A DNA stretch of 18,553 nt from DASYRM01 sp036004405 (GTDB lineage Bacteria; Acidobacteriota; Vicinamibacteria; Vicinamibacterales; UBA2999), in the NCBI GenBank assembly GCA_036004405.1, contig DASYRM010000034.1, positions 1 to 18,553 of the forward strand, in the 5' to 3' direction. How positions within the stretch are numbered: the stretch's first letter is position 1; every line of letters begins with the position of its first letter. Below, piece after piece: positions 1 to 7,235 of this stretch. The translations under genes and the position numbers were made by a program. The notes beneath the pieces were generated by a model. The model did not search any database. It worked only from the letters and a program-made list of their open reading frames with translations, and was not told the origin of the DNA.

Positions 1-8
1 CCCCGCCG

Positions 9-1235
9 TCAGGCGGCCCTCCGTCGTCCAGGCTCCAGGTTCGGCAGGAAGTACGTGAGCAGCCCGAGGGCCGGCAGGAACGCACAGATCCGGTAGACGA
101 CGTCGATGCTGGTGGCATCGGCAATCACGCCGAGGAGCGCCGCGCCCACGGCGCCGGCGCCGAACGCAAACCCGAAGAACAGCCCCGAGACGGTCCCGAC
201 CCGGCCGGGCACGAGCTCCTGCGCGAACACGACGATGGCCGAGAACGCCGACGCCAGGATCAGGCCGATGACCACGGTGAGCAGCTCGGTCATGCGCAGG
301 CTGGCGTAGGGCATCAGCAGCGTGAACGGCAGCACGCCGAGGATCGATACCCAGATCACCTTCTTCCGCCCGATGCGATCGCCGACCGGCCCTCCGATGA
401 AGGTGCCGGCCGCCACCGCGCCAAGGAACAGGAAGAGGTGCAGCTGCGCGTTCTGCACCGAGATCCCGAACTTATGAATCAGGTAGAACGTGTAGAAGCT
501 GGTCAGGCTGGCCAGGTACACGTTCTTCGAGAAGACGAGCGCGACGAGAATGGCGAGCGAGCGCAGCACTTTGCCGTCGGGAAGCCCGGCCGCCGGCTTC
601 GGCTTCGGGCGCGCTGCCTGCGCCACCAGGTGCGCCTTGTACCAGGCGCCGACGCGCGTGAGGATGGTCATCGCGACAAGCGCCGTCACGGCAAACCACG
701 CGATGCTGCGCTGGCCGTTCGGCAGCACGATGAACGCGGCGAGCAACGGCCCCATGGCCGATCCGGCGTTGCCGCCGACCTGAAAGAGCGACTGCGCGAA
801 GCCGTGCCGGCCGCCCGACGCCATTCGCGCCACCCGCGACGACTCGGGGTGGAAGATCGACGATCCGATCCCGACGCACGCCGCGGCCACGAGCACTACG
901 GAAAACGACGGCGCGAAGGCGAGCAGGACCAGCCCGGTCAACGTGAACGCCATGCCGGTGGCGAGCGAATACGGCTTCGGCGCCTTGTCGGTGAAGTAGC
1001 CGACCACCGGCTGCAGCATCGACGCCGTGGCCTGGTTGGCGAAGGTGATGAGGCCGATCTGCCCGAAGTCGAGCGCATACGACGCCTTGAGAATCGGATA
1101 CACCGCCGGGACCACCGACTGCATCAGATCGTTCAAACAGTGACAGAGGCTGATGGCGCCCAGCACGCCGATGGCGGCTTCACGAACGGCGGGACGGGGT
1201 GGAGAGGCGGTGTCGGCGACGGCGGTAGTGGCCAC
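9..1235 (-). CDS. fsr: MFS drug exporter, Fsr (fosmidomycin resistance) family
   Basis: Inner-membrane major facilitator transporter of the fosmidomycin-resistance type, predicted to export small drugs by proton antiport. The 408-aa product is almost entirely hydrophobic, consistent with about 12 membrane segments. Family marks are visible: a CHCLNDLMQS-like first helix, QPVVGYFTDK in the loop between helices 2 and 3, the highly conserved FHPESSRVARMASGGRHG block followed by FQVGGN, and GDRIGRKK in the central A-like loop. The frame is open up to an ATG at 1328, but I prefer the GTG at 1233-1235. An AAGGA ribosome site (1245-1249) lies 9 bases upstream of it, the predicted promoter (1280-1309) lies inside the longer frame, and the extra 31 residues look like non-coding sequence. 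The gene is divergent from the DUF2085 gene. Its stop is at the window edge, so the downstream context is unknown. Substrate is inferred from family only. Confidence 0.86.
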   Translation of the reverse strand: MATTAVADTASPPRPAVREAAIGVLGAISLCHCLNDLMQSVVPAVYPILKASYALDFGQIGLITFANQATASMLQPVVGYFTDKAPKPYSLATGMAFTLTGLVLLAFAPSFSVVLVAAACVGIGSSIFHPESSRVARMASGGRHGFAQSLFQVGGNAGSAMGPLLAAFIVLPNGQRSIAWFAVTALVAMTILTRVGAWYKAHLVAQAARPKPKPAAGLPDGKVLRSLAILVALVFSKNVYLASLTSFYTFYLIHKFGISVQNAQLHLFLFLGAVAAGTFIGGPVGDRIGRKKVIWVSILGVLPFTLLMPYASLRMTELLTVVIGLILASAFSAIVVFAQELVPGRVGTVSGLFFGFAFGAGAVGAALLGVIADATSIDVVYRICAFLPALGLLTYFLPNLEPGRRRAA

Positions 1236-1279
1236 GAGAAGGAGTCCTTGCGCGGCCGAAGGTGATGGCCGCGGGTTCC

Positions 1280-1309
1280 AGTGTACGCAAGGCACCCGCT
1301 TGCTGCCAA
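1280..1309 (-). promoter_or_regulatory. Predicted sigma-70 promoter of fsr with dyad in the spacer
   Basis: Read on the minus strand, TTGGCA (1309-1304) and TACACT (1285-1280) are separated by 18 bases, matching the -35 and -10 consensus at 5/6 and 4/6. The spacer contains a dyad, GCAAG-N7-CTTGC (1287-1303). Transcription would start near 1273, leaving a leader of about 38 bases before the GTG at 1235. Placement supports the shorter start of fsr. The dyad could be an operator, but no adjacent regulator gene is visible. Confidence 0.45.
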
Positions 1310-1336
1310 CCGGGGCGCTGCACTTCAATAGTCATC

Positions 1337-1792
1337 ATGTCGGGCCGTGTGGTCGTGGCGGCGCTTGCCGCGTGCTCGGTGGCGTGGTTCGCGCTCGTGG
1401 TGCTGGCGCCGGACCTGCCGCCGGCGCTGGCGGCGGTCGTCTACGGGATCGGCGGCGTCGTGTGCCACCAGCAACCCGGGCGCTCGTTTCACTGGCACGG
1501 CGCGCAGCTGGCTGTCTGCGCGCGGTGTACCGGCCTGTATCTCGGCGCGTGCGCATCGGCGATCCTCGTGCCGCTGCCGCCGTCGTTCTATGCGGGCTGG
1601 TCTGCTCCGCCCGAGCGCATCGCGTGGCGGCTCGGGCTCGCCGCACTGCCGCTGGCGGCGACGGTGGCCGTCGAGTGGCTCGGCGTGTGGGCGCCGTCGG
1701 CAATGGTGCGCGCGGGCACCGGCGTGCTGCTCGGTGGCGCGGGCGCGCTCGTCGTGGCCGCCGCGTTTGGCCGGCCGAACGCGGCACAGTAG
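1337..1792 (+). CDS. DUF2085 family small membrane protein
   Basis: A 151-aa predicted inner-membrane protein of unknown function. It has a hydrophobic N-terminal segment (about residues 5-25), then the family signature: VCHQQPGRSF (C43, H44, H52) followed by VCARCTGLYLG (C61, C64). More hydrophobic segments lie at about 66-80, 100-118 and 126-144. The clustered Cys/His residues suggest metal or cofactor binding, but this is not established for the family as far as I know. The ATG at 1337 is chosen because the in-frame upstream extension (to 1262) is not hydrophobic and overlaps the fsr promoter. No good ribosome site is visible. It is first of four small membrane genes in one direction, 10 bases before the next. 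Confidence 0.76.
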   Translation: MSGRVVVAALAACSVAWFALVVLAPDLPPALAAVVYGIGGVVCHQQPGRSFHWHGAQLAVCARCTGLYLGACASAILVPLPPSFYAGWSAPPERIAWRLGLAALPLAATVAVEWLGVWAPSAMVRAGTGVLLGGAGALVVAAAFGRPNAAQ

Positions 1793-1802
1793 ACTACCCG
1801 GA

Positions 1803-2198
1803 ATGCCTGCCCCGAGCGGCCGACGCGCCGCATCCACCGCAAACCCGTATCTGGTCTGCGCCGCGGCGTGGGCGGTGCCGGGTGGCGGGCACCTGTGGCT
1901 CGGGCGCTATCAGAAGGGGCTCACGCTGCTCGTCGTGCTGCCGCTGATGTTCGCCTTCGGCCTGTGGATCCAGGGGCGCATCTTTCCATTTCAGTTCAGC
2001 GATCTGCTGGTCGGCCTGGCGGCGATTGCCGACCTCGGCATCGGCGTGCCGTACGTTCTGGCCAAGCTGGCCGGCGCCGGCGCTGGCAACGTGATCGCCA
2101 TCACCTACGAATACGGCAACACCTACGTCATCGTCGCGGGGCTCCTGAACATGCTGGCGGTGCTCGACGCGTTCGACATCGCGGTGGGAAGGAAATAG
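1803..2198 (+). CDS. DUF6677-type small membrane protein
   Basis: A 131-aa predicted membrane protein without known function. After a short polar N-terminus it has a hydrophobic stretch with PGGGHLWLGRYQKGL (about residues 26-40), the glycine-rich motif shared by several small membrane families. Further hydrophobic helices lie at about 40-57 and 66-88. The C-terminus has TYEYGNTYVIVAGLLNML and ends DAFDIAVGRK, which I recall as the conserved end of the DUF6677 family, best known from Acidobacteria. The ATG at 1803 is the first in frame that does not run back into the preceding gene. Spacing (10 bases after the DUF2085 stop, 11 before the next start) suggests co-transcription. The family name is from memory. 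Confidence 0.7.
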   Translation: MPAPSGRRAASTANPYLVCAAAWAVPGGGHLWLGRYQKGLTLLVVLPLMFAFGLWIQGRIFPFQFSDLLVGLAAIADLGIGVPYVLAKLAGAGAGNVIAITYEYGNTYVIVAGLLNMLAVLDAFDIAVGRK

Positions 2199-2209
2199 AG
2201 GCGCAAGTG

Positions 2210-2386
2210 ATGGACACCAGCCATCTCGGCCTGCTCCTCATCTTCTCGGCGTTCGTGTCGATCGCGTTCGCGGTGCTGATGCGAGACGAGCCGCGCGAGC
2301 AGGTGCTGTTCGGCGCCAAGCTGTTCGGCACCTTCGTCGGGTCGGCAGTGCTCCTCGGCTGGCTGCTGTATCCACTCCCGCTCTGA
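2210..2386 (+). CDS. 58-aa two-helix membrane protein, function unknown
   Basis: A very short gene encoding 58 residues with two clear hydrophobic helices: about residues 6-23 and 37-54. They are separated by a charged turn, MRDEPREQ (24-31), and the chain ends YPLPL. The ATG at 2210 is preceded by a GAGG-like ribosome site. The codons have the same GC-rich third positions as the neighbours, and the reading frame fits exactly between the DUF6677-like gene (11 bases before) and the VanZ-like gene (10 bases after). These points argue that it is real. I do not recognise a named family. The two-helix hairpin would suit a small accessory subunit of a membrane complex, but no function can be assigned. 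Confidence 0.62.
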   Translation: MDTSHLGLLLIFSAFVSIAFAVLMRDEPREQVLFGAKLFGTFVGSAVLLGWLLYPLPL

Positions 2387-2396
2387 AGCGAATACT

Positions 2397-2768
2397 GTGA
2401 GGCTCGTCGGCCTCTGGGGCCCGGTCGTCGCCTACATGGCGCTCATCTTCGTCATCTCGGCGCAGCCGCAGCCACCGCTTCCGCCGCAGCTCTCCGACAA
2501 GCAGGGGCACTCGATCGGCTACATGGGGCTGGCCGTGACCGTCGGCCGGGCGCTCGCCGGCGGTCTCGCGGGCGGCACGCGCCTGCCGATGGCGGCAGCG
2601 GCCTGGGCGATCACGAGCGCGTACGGCGCCACGGACGAGTGGCATCAGTCGTTCGTGCCGGGCCGGAGCGCCGACGTACACGACTGGTACGCCGACGCGA
2701 CAGGCGCGCTCCTCGGCGCGGGAGCCTGCTGGGCGTGGGGTATAATTCGCTCTCGCACCGATGTTTGA
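2397..2768 (+). CDS. VanZ-like family membrane protein
   Basis: A 123-aa membrane protein of the VanZ-like family, named for the teicoplanin-resistance protein VanZ; most members have no defined role. Visible signature: helix 1 at about residues 6-21 ending ISAQPQP, then SDKQGHSIGYMGLA (D34, K35, H38), a helix near 65-76, and the diagnostic DEWHQSFVPGRSADVHDWYAD (D80, E81, H83, Q84, P88, G89, R90, D96, D100) followed by a final helix. The start is GTG at 2397, ten bases after the previous stop. The last of the four membrane genes; its 3' end carries a TATAAT (2741-2746) that may serve ribH. Drug resistance should not be inferred from the family name. Confidence 0.85.
   Translation: MRLVGLWGPVVAYMALIFVISAQPQPPLPPQLSDKQGHSIGYMGLAVTVGRALAGGLAGGTRLPMAAAAWAITSAYGATDEWHQSFVPGRSADVHDWYADATGALLGAGACWAWGIIRSRTDV
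2741..2746 (+). promoter_or_regulatory. Candidate -10 element of the ribH operon
   Basis: A perfect TATAAT inside the last codons of the VanZ-like gene, conspicuous in this GC-rich sequence. No convincing -35 hexamer lies 16-18 bases upstream (GCGGGA at 17), so this is a weak call. It would give a leader of roughly 105 bases before the ribH GTG at 2858. Confidence 0.35.
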
Positions 2769-2829
2769 CAACCTGCCGCACACGCCTTCGGGTCCGCCGC
2801 GAGCCGGACGATGAGGATGGCGTGCTCGT

Positions 2830-2843
2830 GCCGTGAACACGGC
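2830..2843 (+). repeat. Short perfect dyad in the ribH leader
   Basis: GCCGTG-AA-CACGGC, a 6-bp inverted repeat with a 2-base centre, ending four bases before the AAGGAG ribosome site (2847-2852) of ribH. Its centre is too short for a normal RNA loop, so a protein-binding site or chance are the likelier readings. The leader does not resemble an FMN riboswitch. Confidence 0.3.
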
Positions 2844-2857
2844 GTGAAGGAGCAGGC

Positions 2858-3337
2858 GTGAACGAGTGGCAGGGCTCGCCGCGCGCCGCCGGCTGCCGGT
2901 TCGCGATCGTCGTTTCCCGCTTCAACCCTGAGATCACGGACGGGCTGCTGACGGGCGCCCGCGAAGCGCTCGCCGAGGCCGAGGTGAGCGACAACGACGT
3001 CACCCTGGTGCGCGTGCCTGGCGCCTTCGAGCTTCCGATTGCGGCACAGCGGCTCGCCGAGAGCGGGCGCTTCGACGCCGTCATTTGTCTGGGCTGCCTG
3101 ATCAAGGGCGACACGATGCACTTCGAGTACATCGCCGACGCGGCCACGCGTGGCATCGCTGAAGTGGGTCTCGCCACCGGCGTGCCGATCACGTTCGGCG
3201 TCCTGACGACGCTCACGGACGAGCAGGCCGAGGTGCGCGCGCAGCCGGGAGCCGGCAACAAGGGCAGGGAAGCCGCCCTGGCGGCAGTGGAGATGGCTAC
3301 GCTCCTCCGGGCGATCGACGGAGGCCCGGCGTCATGA
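2858..3337 (+). CDS. ribH: 6,7-dimethyl-8-ribityllumazine synthase
   Basis: Cytoplasmic enzyme of the penultimate riboflavin step, condensing 5-amino-6-ribitylamino-uracil with 3,4-dihydroxy-2-butanone 4-phosphate to lumazine. The 159-aa length is typical. Conserved sites: SRFN (20-23), VPGAFELP (53-60), GCLIKGDTMHFEYI (79-92) with the general acid/base His at 88, FGVLTT (113-118), and R127 with the NKGREAA block (134-140) of the phosphate/active-site edge. The start is GTG at 2858, fixed by an AAGGAG site at 2847-2852. The stop overlaps the nusB start as ATGA. Other rib genes are not in the window, so riboflavin genes are not all clustered here. The ribH-nusB pairing is common across bacteria. 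Confidence 0.98.
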   Translation: MNEWQGSPRAAGCRFAIVVSRFNPEITDGLLTGAREALAEAEVSDNDVTLVRVPGAFELPIAAQRLAESGRFDAVICLGCLIKGDTMHFEYIADAATRGIAEVGLATGVPITFGVLTTLTDEQAEVRAQPGAGNKGREAALAAVEMATLLRAIDGGPAS

Positions 3338-3789
3338 ACGGCCGCGCCCCCAAGGCCGCCGTGCCCATTGCGGCACGCCACCGCGGGCGTGAGGCCGCGG
3401 TGCAGATGCTCTACCAGTGGGAGGTGGGGCGGCTGCCGCTGGCCGATGTCCGCCGGGTGTGGCCCGAAGTGACCGACGAGGACGAGCCGCTGCCGGCCGA
3501 CCTCGCTGCGTTTGCCAACGCGCTGGCCGAGGGCGTGGCGGCGCACGTGGCCGAGCTCGATCCGCTCATTTCCGAGGCGGCGGCGCACTGGCGCATCGAG
3601 CGCATGAACGTCATCGACCGGCTCGTCATGCGCCTCGCGGTCTACGAATTCCTCTACGAGCCCGAGACGCCGGCCACCGTCATCATCAACGAAGCCCTGG
3701 AGCTGGCTCGCGCCTTCAGCTCCGAGGAGGCCGTGCCGTTCGTCAACGGCGTGCTCGACGGTATCAGGCGCCGGTTGGAGCGTGCGTGA
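3334..3789 (+). CDS. nusB: Transcription antitermination factor NusB
   Basis: Small all-helical RNA-binding protein that, with NusE (ribosomal protein S10), binds boxA in rRNA leaders and prevents premature termination. The 151-aa product has the family N-terminus RHRGREAAVQMLYQWEVG (15-32), after a short 14-residue extension. The core includes HWRIERMNVIDRLVMRLAVYE (85-105), VIINEALELARAFS (116-129) and the C-terminal FVNGVLDGI (136-144). The ATG overlaps the ribH stop by four bases, and its own stop overlaps the lysS GTG by four bases, so translation of the three genes is probably coupled. Confidence 0.97.
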   Translation: MNGRAPKAAVPIAARHRGREAAVQMLYQWEVGRLPLADVRRVWPEVTDEDEPLPADLAAFANALAEGVAAHVAELDPLISEAAAHWRIERMNVIDRLVMRLAVYEFLYEPETPATVIINEALELARAFSSEEAVPFVNGVLDGIRRRLERA

Positions 3790-5288
3790 GCACCATCCAG
3801 GAATCCGATCAGATCGTCCAGCGCCGCGCCAACCTCGAAGCGCTCAAGCAGCTCGGCGTGGACGTGTATCCGCACCGCTTCGACGCCGCGGCGACGATCG
3901 GCGCCATCGTCACCGCGCACGGGTCGGCCAGCGGCGAGGCGCTCGAGGCGAACCACGTGCGCACGCGCGTCGCCGGGCGCATCCTCGGCGTCCGCACGTT
4001 CGGCAAGGCGAACTTCCTGGTGCTGTCGGACGGTGTGTCGCGGTTGCAGGTCTACATCCGGCAGGACTCCGTGCCGGACCGCGCGTTCCAGATCTTCAAG
4101 CTGCTCGATTTCGGCGACTGGGTCGGCGTCGAGGGGCGGCTGTTCCGCACCAAGACGAACGAGCTGACCGTGTGGGTCTCGGATCTCTCCTTCCTCTCGA
4201 AGTGCCTGCTGCCACTGCCCGAAAAGTGGCACGGCCTGACGGACGTCGAAACACGCTACCGCCAGCGGTATCTCGACCTGACCGTCAATCCCGACTCGCG
4301 CAGGGTCTTCGAGATTCGCAGCAAGGTCATCAGCGCGATTCGCCAGTTCCTCACCACGCGCGGGTTCCTCGAGGTCGAGACCCCGATGATGCAGTCGATT
4401 GCGGGCGGCGCGCTGGCGCGGCCGTTCACGACGCATCACAACGCGCTGGACATGCCGCTCTACCTGCGCATCGCGCCGGAGCTCTATCTCAAGCGGTTGA
4501 CGGTGGGCGGCATCGAACGGGTGTTCGAGATCAATCGTAACTTCCGGAACGAGGGGATTTCGACGCAGCACAACCCCGAGTTCACCATGCTCGAGTTCTA
4601 CTGGACCTACGCCGATTATCGCGACCTGATGACGCTGACCGAGCAGATGCTCGCCGAGACGGCGCAGACGGCGCTCGGCGGCCTCGATGCGCCGTTCGGC
4701 GAGCAGACGATCTCCTTCCGGGCACCGTTCCGCCGGCTGTCGCTGCGCGAAGCCGCGGCCGAGGCGGCCTCCGCGAAGCTGGGCGAGGCGGTGGACATCG
4801 GGGCGCTCCGTTCACGCGAGGGCGCGGCGGCGCTGGCGCAGCGTCTCGGCGTCGCGATCGAGCCCGGTGCCGGCGCCGGACGCATCACCGCCAGCCTGTT
4901 CGAGGCGCTCTGCGAGCACGACCTCGTGCAGCCGACCTTCGTCTACGACTTTCCAACCGAGGTGTCGCCGCTCTCGAAGCAGCGCGCCGACGACCCGGAC
5001 ACGGTCGAGCGGTTCGAGCTCTACATCGGCGGCTTCGAGGTGGCCAACGCGTTCAGCGAGCTGAACGATCCGGCCGAGCAGCGGCGCCGCTTCGAGGATC
5101 AGCTCAAGAGCCGGGCGGGCGGCGACGACGAGGCGCACGCGATGGACGAGGACTACATCCGCGCCCTCGAATACGGCCTGCCGCCGACCGGCGGCGAAGG
5201 CATCGGCATCGACCGGCTGGTGATGGTGCTCACCAACAGCCCGTCCATCCGCGACGTCATCCTGTTCCCGTTGATGCGCCCGCGCTAG
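3786..5288 (+). CDS. lysS: Lysine--tRNA ligase, class II
   Basis: Charges tRNA-Lys with lysine using ATP. The 500-aa product matches the bacterial class II enzyme. The N-terminal OB-fold anticodon-binding domain spans about residues 60-140 (RVAGRILGVRTFGKANF onwards). The catalytic domain has motif 1 around FLEVETPMM (194-202), motif 2 FRNEGISTQHNPEFTMLE (253-270) and motif 3 GGEGIGIDRLVM (469-480). GTG at 3786 is the only start that gives the normal N-terminus; it overlaps the nusB stop as GTGA. The region at about 320-375 is alanine-rich and somewhat variable, as is usual between motifs 2 and 3. lolC follows after 18 bases, so lysS probably belongs to the same transcript as the Lol genes. 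Confidence 0.98.
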   Translation: MSTIQESDQIVQRRANLEALKQLGVDVYPHRFDAAATIGAIVTAHGSASGEALEANHVRTRVAGRILGVRTFGKANFLVLSDGVSRLQVYIRQDSVPDRAFQIFKLLDFGDWVGVEGRLFRTKTNELTVWVSDLSFLSKCLLPLPEKWHGLTDVETRYRQRYLDLTVNPDSRRVFEIRSKVISAIRQFLTTRGFLEVETPMMQSIAGGALARPFTTHHNALDMPLYLRIAPELYLKRLTVGGIERVFEINRNFRNEGISTQHNPEFTMLEFYWTYADYRDLMTLTEQMLAETAQTALGGLDAPFGEQTISFRAPFRRLSLREAAAEAASAKLGEAVDIGALRSREGAAALAQRLGVAIEPGAGAGRITASLFEALCEHDLVQPTFVYDFPTEVSPLSKQRADDPDTVERFELYIGGFEVANAFSELNDPAEQRRRFEDQLKSRAGGDDEAHAMDEDYIRALEYGLPPTGGEGIGIDRLVMVLTNSPSIRDVILFPLMRPR

Positions 5289-5306
5289 AGACGGTCCCAC
5301 CCCACC

Positions 5307-6542
5307 ATGCGGTTCGAGCTGTTCGTCGCCCTCCGCTATCTGCTCGCGCCGCGCCGCCAGGCGCGCGTCTCGCTGGTGTCGCTGTTTTCCACCATCGGCG
5401 TCGCCGTCGGCGTCATGGCGCTCATCATCGCGCTCGCGCTCATGACGGGGCTGCAGGGCGAGCTGCGCAGCAAGCTGCTCGGCGCCATCGCGCACGTCTA
5501 CGTGACCAAGGCCGCCGGCATCGACGATTACGAGGCTGAAGCGGCGAAGCTCCGGAAGATCCCGGGCGTGCTCGGCGCCGCCCCCTCCGTCGTCGGGCTG
5601 GCGCTGGTGTCCACCAATCGCAACGACGCCTTCATCACCATCAAGGGGATCGACCCCGCGCTCGAGGTGGACGTCACCGACCTCCGGTCGGCCATGCGGA
5701 AAGGGCGCCTGGAGGATCTCGCGCCGCGCCCGCAGGAGGACGGAACCGAAGATCTCCCGGGCATCCTGCTCGGCCAGGACCTCGCCGGCAAACTCGGCGT
5801 CTCGGTGGGGGAGCGGGTGACGCTGCTGACGCCGCAGGGCACGCTGTCGCCGCTCGGCGTGCTGCCGCGGGCGCGGCCGGTGCGGGTCGCGGGGATCTAC
5901 TCGCTCGGCCTGCTCGAGTTCGACAGCGCCTACGGGCTGGTGTCGCTGGACTTCGGTGAACGGCTCATGTCCCGGGCCGAGCCCGACCTCATTCAAGTCC
6001 GCGTCCGCGACCTGTGGGAGGCACCCGTCGTCGCCAAGAACATCGAAGCCACGCTGGGGTCGTCGTACGACGCGCGCGACTGGGCGTCGATGAACCAGTC
6101 GCTCTTCTCGGCGTTGTGGCTCGAGAAGATGGGCATCTCGATCGCGGTGGCGCTCATCGTCATCGTCGGCGCTCTCAACATCATCTCGTCGCTCATCCTG
6201 ATGGTGATGCAGAAGAGCCGCGACATCGCCATCCTCAAGACCATGGGCGCCTCGGCCCGCAGCATCATGGCGATCTTCATCGCCCAAGGCACGGCGATCG
6301 GGATCGTCGGCACCGTGGCCGGCAGCGTCGGCGGCCTCGCGCTGTGCTGGGTGCTCAACCGCTACAAGGTGGTGCACATCCCGATCGACGTCTACCAGGT
6401 GTCGTACGTCCCGTTCATCGTGCTGCCGCTCGACTTTGCGATCGTCGTCGTGTCCGCGGTGGCGATCTGCTTCGCCTCCACGATCTATCCCTCCCGGCAG
6501 GCCTCGCGGCTCGATCCCGTGCAGGCGCTGCGCATCGAGTGA
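5307..6542 (+). CDS. lolC: Lipoprotein-releasing ABC transporter permease LolC/LolE
   Basis: Inner-membrane permease of the Lol complex that, powered by LolD, extracts outer-membrane lipoproteins and passes them to LolA. The 411-aa protein has the canonical four-helix plan: TM1 about 22-48, a large periplasmic domain about 49-273, then TM2 274-300, TM3 320-349 and TM4 370-395. The cytoplasmic MQKSRDIAILKTMGAS (301-316) between TM2 and TM3 is the FtsX/LolE coupling-helix signature, and the end YPSRQASRLDPVQALRIE is typical. A single permease gene is present, so the complex may be a LolF-like homodimer rather than a LolC/LolE heterodimer, unless a second gene lies elsewhere. The periplasmic part has an acidic insert near 143-150. 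lolD follows directly. Confidence 0.93.
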   Translation: MRFELFVALRYLLAPRRQARVSLVSLFSTIGVAVGVMALIIALALMTGLQGELRSKLLGAIAHVYVTKAAGIDDYEAEAAKLRKIPGVLGAAPSVVGLALVSTNRNDAFITIKGIDPALEVDVTDLRSAMRKGRLEDLAPRPQEDGTEDLPGILLGQDLAGKLGVSVGERVTLLTPQGTLSPLGVLPRARPVRVAGIYSLGLLEFDSAYGLVSLDFGERLMSRAEPDLIQVRVRDLWEAPVVAKNIEATLGSSYDARDWASMNQSLFSALWLEKMGISIAVALIVIVGALNIISSLILMVMQKSRDIAILKTMGASARSIMAIFIAQGTAIGIVGTVAGSVGGLALCWVLNRYKVVHIPIDVYQVSYVPFIVLPLDFAIVVVSAVAICFASTIYPSRQASRLDPVQALRIE

Positions 6543-6547
6543 GCCCG

Positions 6548-7222
6548 ATGACGCTCGTGCGCGTGGCGGGGCTCAACAAGTTCTACCAGGGGGGAACGGC
6601 CCGTCTGCACGTCCTGCGCGATCTCGAAATCGACGTGGCCGAAGGCGAGATGGTGGCCGTCGTCGGCGCCTCCGGGGTCGGCAAGAGCACCCTGCTGCAC
6701 ATCCTCGGCGGCCTCGATCGCGCCGACAGCGGCGAGGTGGAGGTGGCGGGCCGGACCCTCGCCAACCTGAACGACGCCGGGCTGGTGACGTTTCGCAACC
6801 GGCAGGTCGGGTTCGTGTTTCAATTCCATCACCTGCTGCCGGAGTTCACGGCACTGGAGAACGTCGAGATGCCGATGCGCATCGCCGGCACAGCGCTCGC
6901 CGAGGCGCGGACGCGCGCGGCGGACCTGCTGTCGCGCGTCGGCCTGGCCGAACGCGTCGAGCACCGTCCCAGCATGCTGTCGGGCGGGGAGCAGCAGCGC
7001 GTCGCCGTGGCGCGGGCGCTGGTGATGCGGCCGGCGCTCCTGCTGGCCGACGAACCCACCGGCGACCTCGACGAGCCGACGGCGGAGTCGCTGCACGGCC
7101 TGCTGCGCCAGATTCACGCCGAGCACGGGCTGACGTCGGTGATTGCCACGCACAACCCGAAGCTTGCGCTCGCGTGCGATCGGGTTCTGCGCCTCGAGGG
7201 CGGCCGGCTCAAGCCCGCGTAG
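6548..7222 (+). CDS. lolD: Lipoprotein-releasing system ATP-binding protein LolD
   Basis: Cytoplasmic ATPase driving the Lol permease. The 224-aa protein contains every ABC motif: Walker A GASGVGKST (40-48), Q-loop at FVFQFHHLLPEFTALENV (89-106, the LolD/MacB-type sequence), signature LSGGEQQRVAVARAL (144-158), Walker B LLLADEPTGDLD (164-175) and switch His202 in ATHNP. The start is uncertain between ATG at 6548 and a GTG at 6539 that overlaps the lolC stop as GTGA and adds only three residues; neither has a strong ribosome site. It is the last gene of the ribH-lolD run and converges on the receiver gene, with only 13 bases between the two stops and no terminator hairpin there. Confidence 0.94.
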   Translation: MTLVRVAGLNKFYQGGTARLHVLRDLEIDVAEGEMVAVVGASGVGKSTLLHILGGLDRADSGEVEVAGRTLANLNDAGLVTFRNRQVGFVFQFHHLLPEFTALENVEMPMRIAGTALAEARTRAADLLSRVGLAERVEHRPSMLSGGEQQRVAVARALVMRPALLLADEPTGDLDEPTAESLHGLLRQIHAEHGLTSVIATHNPKLALACDRVLRLEGGRLKPA

Positions 7223-7235
7223 GGCGGGTAACCGT

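Noticed and set aside
2397..2768. Glycopeptide resistance from the VanZ-like gene
   Set aside because: VanZ-like proteins are widespread and no vanHAX-type genes are nearby; only family membership is supported.
2769..2857. FMN riboswitch before ribH
   Set aside because: The leader is too short and lacks the conserved FMN aptamer blocks; only a short dyad is present.
4812..6377. Long minus-strand frame opposite lysS and lolC (about 521 codons)
   Set aside because: No domain resemblance and composition typical of antisense GC-rich frames; the plus strand carries LysS motif 3 and the LolC permease.
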